Below are positions 7,001-7,628 of a stretch of 7,628 nucleotides of DNA, in pieces. The stretch is from contig JAQBBE010000269.1 of NCBI GenBank assembly GCA_032126435.1, positions 1 through 7,628 of the forward strand, read 5' to 3'. This stretch comes from JAAXQD01 sp032126435 (GTDB lineage: Bacteria > Desulfobacterota > Desulfobacteria > Desulfobacterales > UBA11574). Within the stretch, counting starts at the first letter, position 1. Each line of letters opens with the position of its first letter. The notes under the pieces are model-generated. The model had not been told where the DNA came from. It saw nothing but the letters and a program-made list of their open reading frames with translations, and did no database searches. Made by a program: the position numbers and the translations under genes.

Positions 7001-7628
7001 AGCGCTGGGGGATTTCATATACAACCGTTTTGGCGTCGATATTCCCGCATCGGCCTGGCCGGATGATCGTTTGCCGGATCACCTGAAAATGCGCGTATCC
7101 ATTACAGGACCCAAAGGTGAAGAAATTTGCTCTGGCAGGAGTCCGGCAATTTTAAGCCGGACAATCCCGAACACCGCCGAAACCGGTGAATCAAAGGAAA
7201 TGGAATCTGCCAGAAAAAACTGGGAAAGAACCGGCATAACCCGCTGGGACTTCCCGGATCTACCCGAAAGCATCGTTCTAAGGGGCAAAAACCGGACGCA
7301 ATGGGTTGTTTATCCGGGCCTTCAAACCGCCGACGGGAAGGAAAAAAGCGTAAACTTGCGTCTTTTTCGAGGCATGGAAAATGCCCTGGCATCGCACAAA
7401 AAAGGTGTCGGGGCCCTTTTCGCCTTTCATTTTTCAAAGGACTTGAAATTTTTAAAAAAGACCCTGGCACTTCCGAAGAATATGCAAAAAAAGGCCGATT
7501 ATTTCGGCGGAGCGAAACGCTTTGAAAAACGGATGTACCAACGTACGATCCACCGGCTGTTTCATCGAAACATCAGGTCCAAAGCGGCCTTTTACGCCCA
7601 TGCCGAATCTGTGGCGCCGATCATTCTG
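4092..7628 (+). CDS. hrpA: ATP-dependent RNA helicase HrpA, DEAH box (3' end outside the window)
   Basis: HrpA is a cytoplasmic DEAH/RHA 3'-5' RNA helicase; in E. coli it is linked to mRNA processing and rescue of stalled or collided ribosomes. The frame is open for 1179 codons to the window edge without a stop; E. coli HrpA is about 1300 aa, so roughly the last 100 or more residues are missing. Motifs are I GETGSGKTT (97-105), Ia TQPRR, II DEAH (194-197), III SAT (226-228), V TNIAETSLTIPGI and VI QRKGRCGR (394-401). Winged-helix and ratchet (HA2-type) regions follow, with LPVDPRLSRM and ALSIQDPRERP, then the long C-terminal DUF3418 region (from about 700), with EPHWER-like HPHWERKRGEV and LPDHLKM. 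A hydrophilic linker near 615-648 (RVANDTSPQTPDAEPSAKG) is longer than in E. coli as I recall it. ATG 4092 aligns with the family's N-terminus, but its Shine-Dalgarno site is poor: the nearest AGGA lies 25 nt upstream. It diverges from the activator and probably uses the promoter at 3730-3758. Confidence 0.96.
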   Translation, partial: MLKKIESLLPEALTADRHAIRREIMRIKRWTAQSPSDERINKRLVGLEKKLQTSVKKRLWRQANRPEPVYDHALPILAKKDQIIASISKNQVIIISGETGSGKTTQIPKFCLAAGRGIDGKIGCTQPRRIAAMTVSRRIAEELGEELGRSVGYKIRFKDQTSPNAFIKIMTDGILLAETQNDPYLNEYDTLIVDEAHERSLNIDFILGILKTLLKRRKDLKLIITSATIDTEKFSKAFDNAPVIEVSGRMYPVEVQYSPMEPKSEENDDPTHIEMAVRTMDRVLNETGTGDILVFMPTEQDIRETCELINGRKYKNTVIFPMFARLAASEQSRVFSNISARKIIVATNIAETSLTIPGIKYVIDSGLARISRYTPRSRTTALPVTAISKSSADQRKGRCGRVENGVCIRLYSEEDFENRPLFTLPEILRANLAEVILRMTALKLGDISDFPFIDKPALKSIQDGLDLLYELGAMVPESNQKTKKKQRRLSLTERGRLMAKLPVDPRLSRMLIEAQIQGCLKEMTVIASALSIQDPRERPAEKAQAADRVQKVFQDPSSDFITRLNIWKNYHQTLKREKTTGSLKRFCKTHFLSFKRMREWRDIHAQLSEVLKEYGLENNKHRAEKTRVANDTSPQTPDAEPSAKGMEYSPLYAAIHTSILSGFLSNIAMKKEENVFHGTQGKEAMIFPGSALFNRSKTWIVAAELVETSRLFARTCANIDNAWLEKLGGGLCKYTYLHPHWERKRGEVVASEQVSLFGLIIIPDRPVSYGRINPDHAAEIFIQSALIEGDVQKKLPFMLHNQNLIDDVRNMEDRIRKRDILVGDADLFEFYRKQLRGCYSIKTLTRLLKQKEQDHFLRMKPEDIARYRPDEKELSQFPSSIDLGDRSFDCSYRFEPGETDDGVTVSIPSSSAYSVPPEPIDWLVPGLYREKITALVKGLPKTFRRKLVPVSNTVDVIVDEMPKTKSALITALGDFIYNRFGVDIPASAWPDDRLPDHLKMRVSITGPKGEEICSGRSPAILSRTIPNTAETGESKEMESARKNWERTGITRWDFPDLPESIVLRGKNRTQWVVYPGLQTADGKEKSVNLRLFRGMENALASHKKGVGALFAFHFSKDLKFLKKTLALPKNMQKKADYFGGAKRFEKRMYQRTIHRLFHRNIRSKAAFYAHAESVAPIIL

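Overview
The window looks like chromosomal DNA of a sulfate-reducing-type bacterium, most likely Desulfobacterota (Desulfobacterales). This is inferred from moderate GC content, a DUF166 selenoprotein of the DfsP type, a NtrC-type AAA+ sigma-54 activator, and intergenic AT-rich inverted repeats of a kind common in such genomes. No search could be run, so the taxonomic call is an inference.

Layout. (1) 1-1811, + strand: C-terminal ~600 residues of a two-cassette ABC-F ATPase of YheS type, cut by the left window edge. (2) 1808-2512, + strand: a 4-nt ATGA overlap leads into dfsP, a DUF166-family protein. An ordinary gene caller would split it at an in-frame TGA (2174-2176). The frame stays open on both sides, the halves belong to one family, and the TGA is followed at the right distance by a hairpin whose tip matches the E. 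coli fdhF SECIS. I read the TGA as selenocysteine, giving 234 aa with Sec at residue 123. (3) 2530-3519, - strand: a 329-aa sigma-54 activator consisting only of an AAA+ domain and a Fis-type HTH, convergent with dfsP with 17 nt between the stop codons. (4) 3520-4091: a 572-nt divergent intergenic region with a good sigma-70-like promoter on the + strand, a MITE-like repeat of about 180 bp with inverted arms and a central hairpin, and a second GC-rich inverted repeat. (5) 4092-7628, + strand: the first 1179 codons of hrpA, a DEAH-box RNA helicase, open to the right edge without interruption.

How the genes relate. The ABC-F gene and dfsP are almost certainly one translationally coupled operon; whether they share a process is unknown. 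ABC-F proteins and HrpA both act on translating ribosomes or RNA, but HrpA has its own promoter region and nothing shows co-regulation. The sigma-54 activator has no receiver or ligand-sensing domain, so it must be controlled by a partner in trans or by its own expression level; its target is not visible here. The notable content is the Sec-containing DUF166 protein with its SECIS element. The family has been named before (DfsP), but its biochemical role is, to my knowledge, not established.
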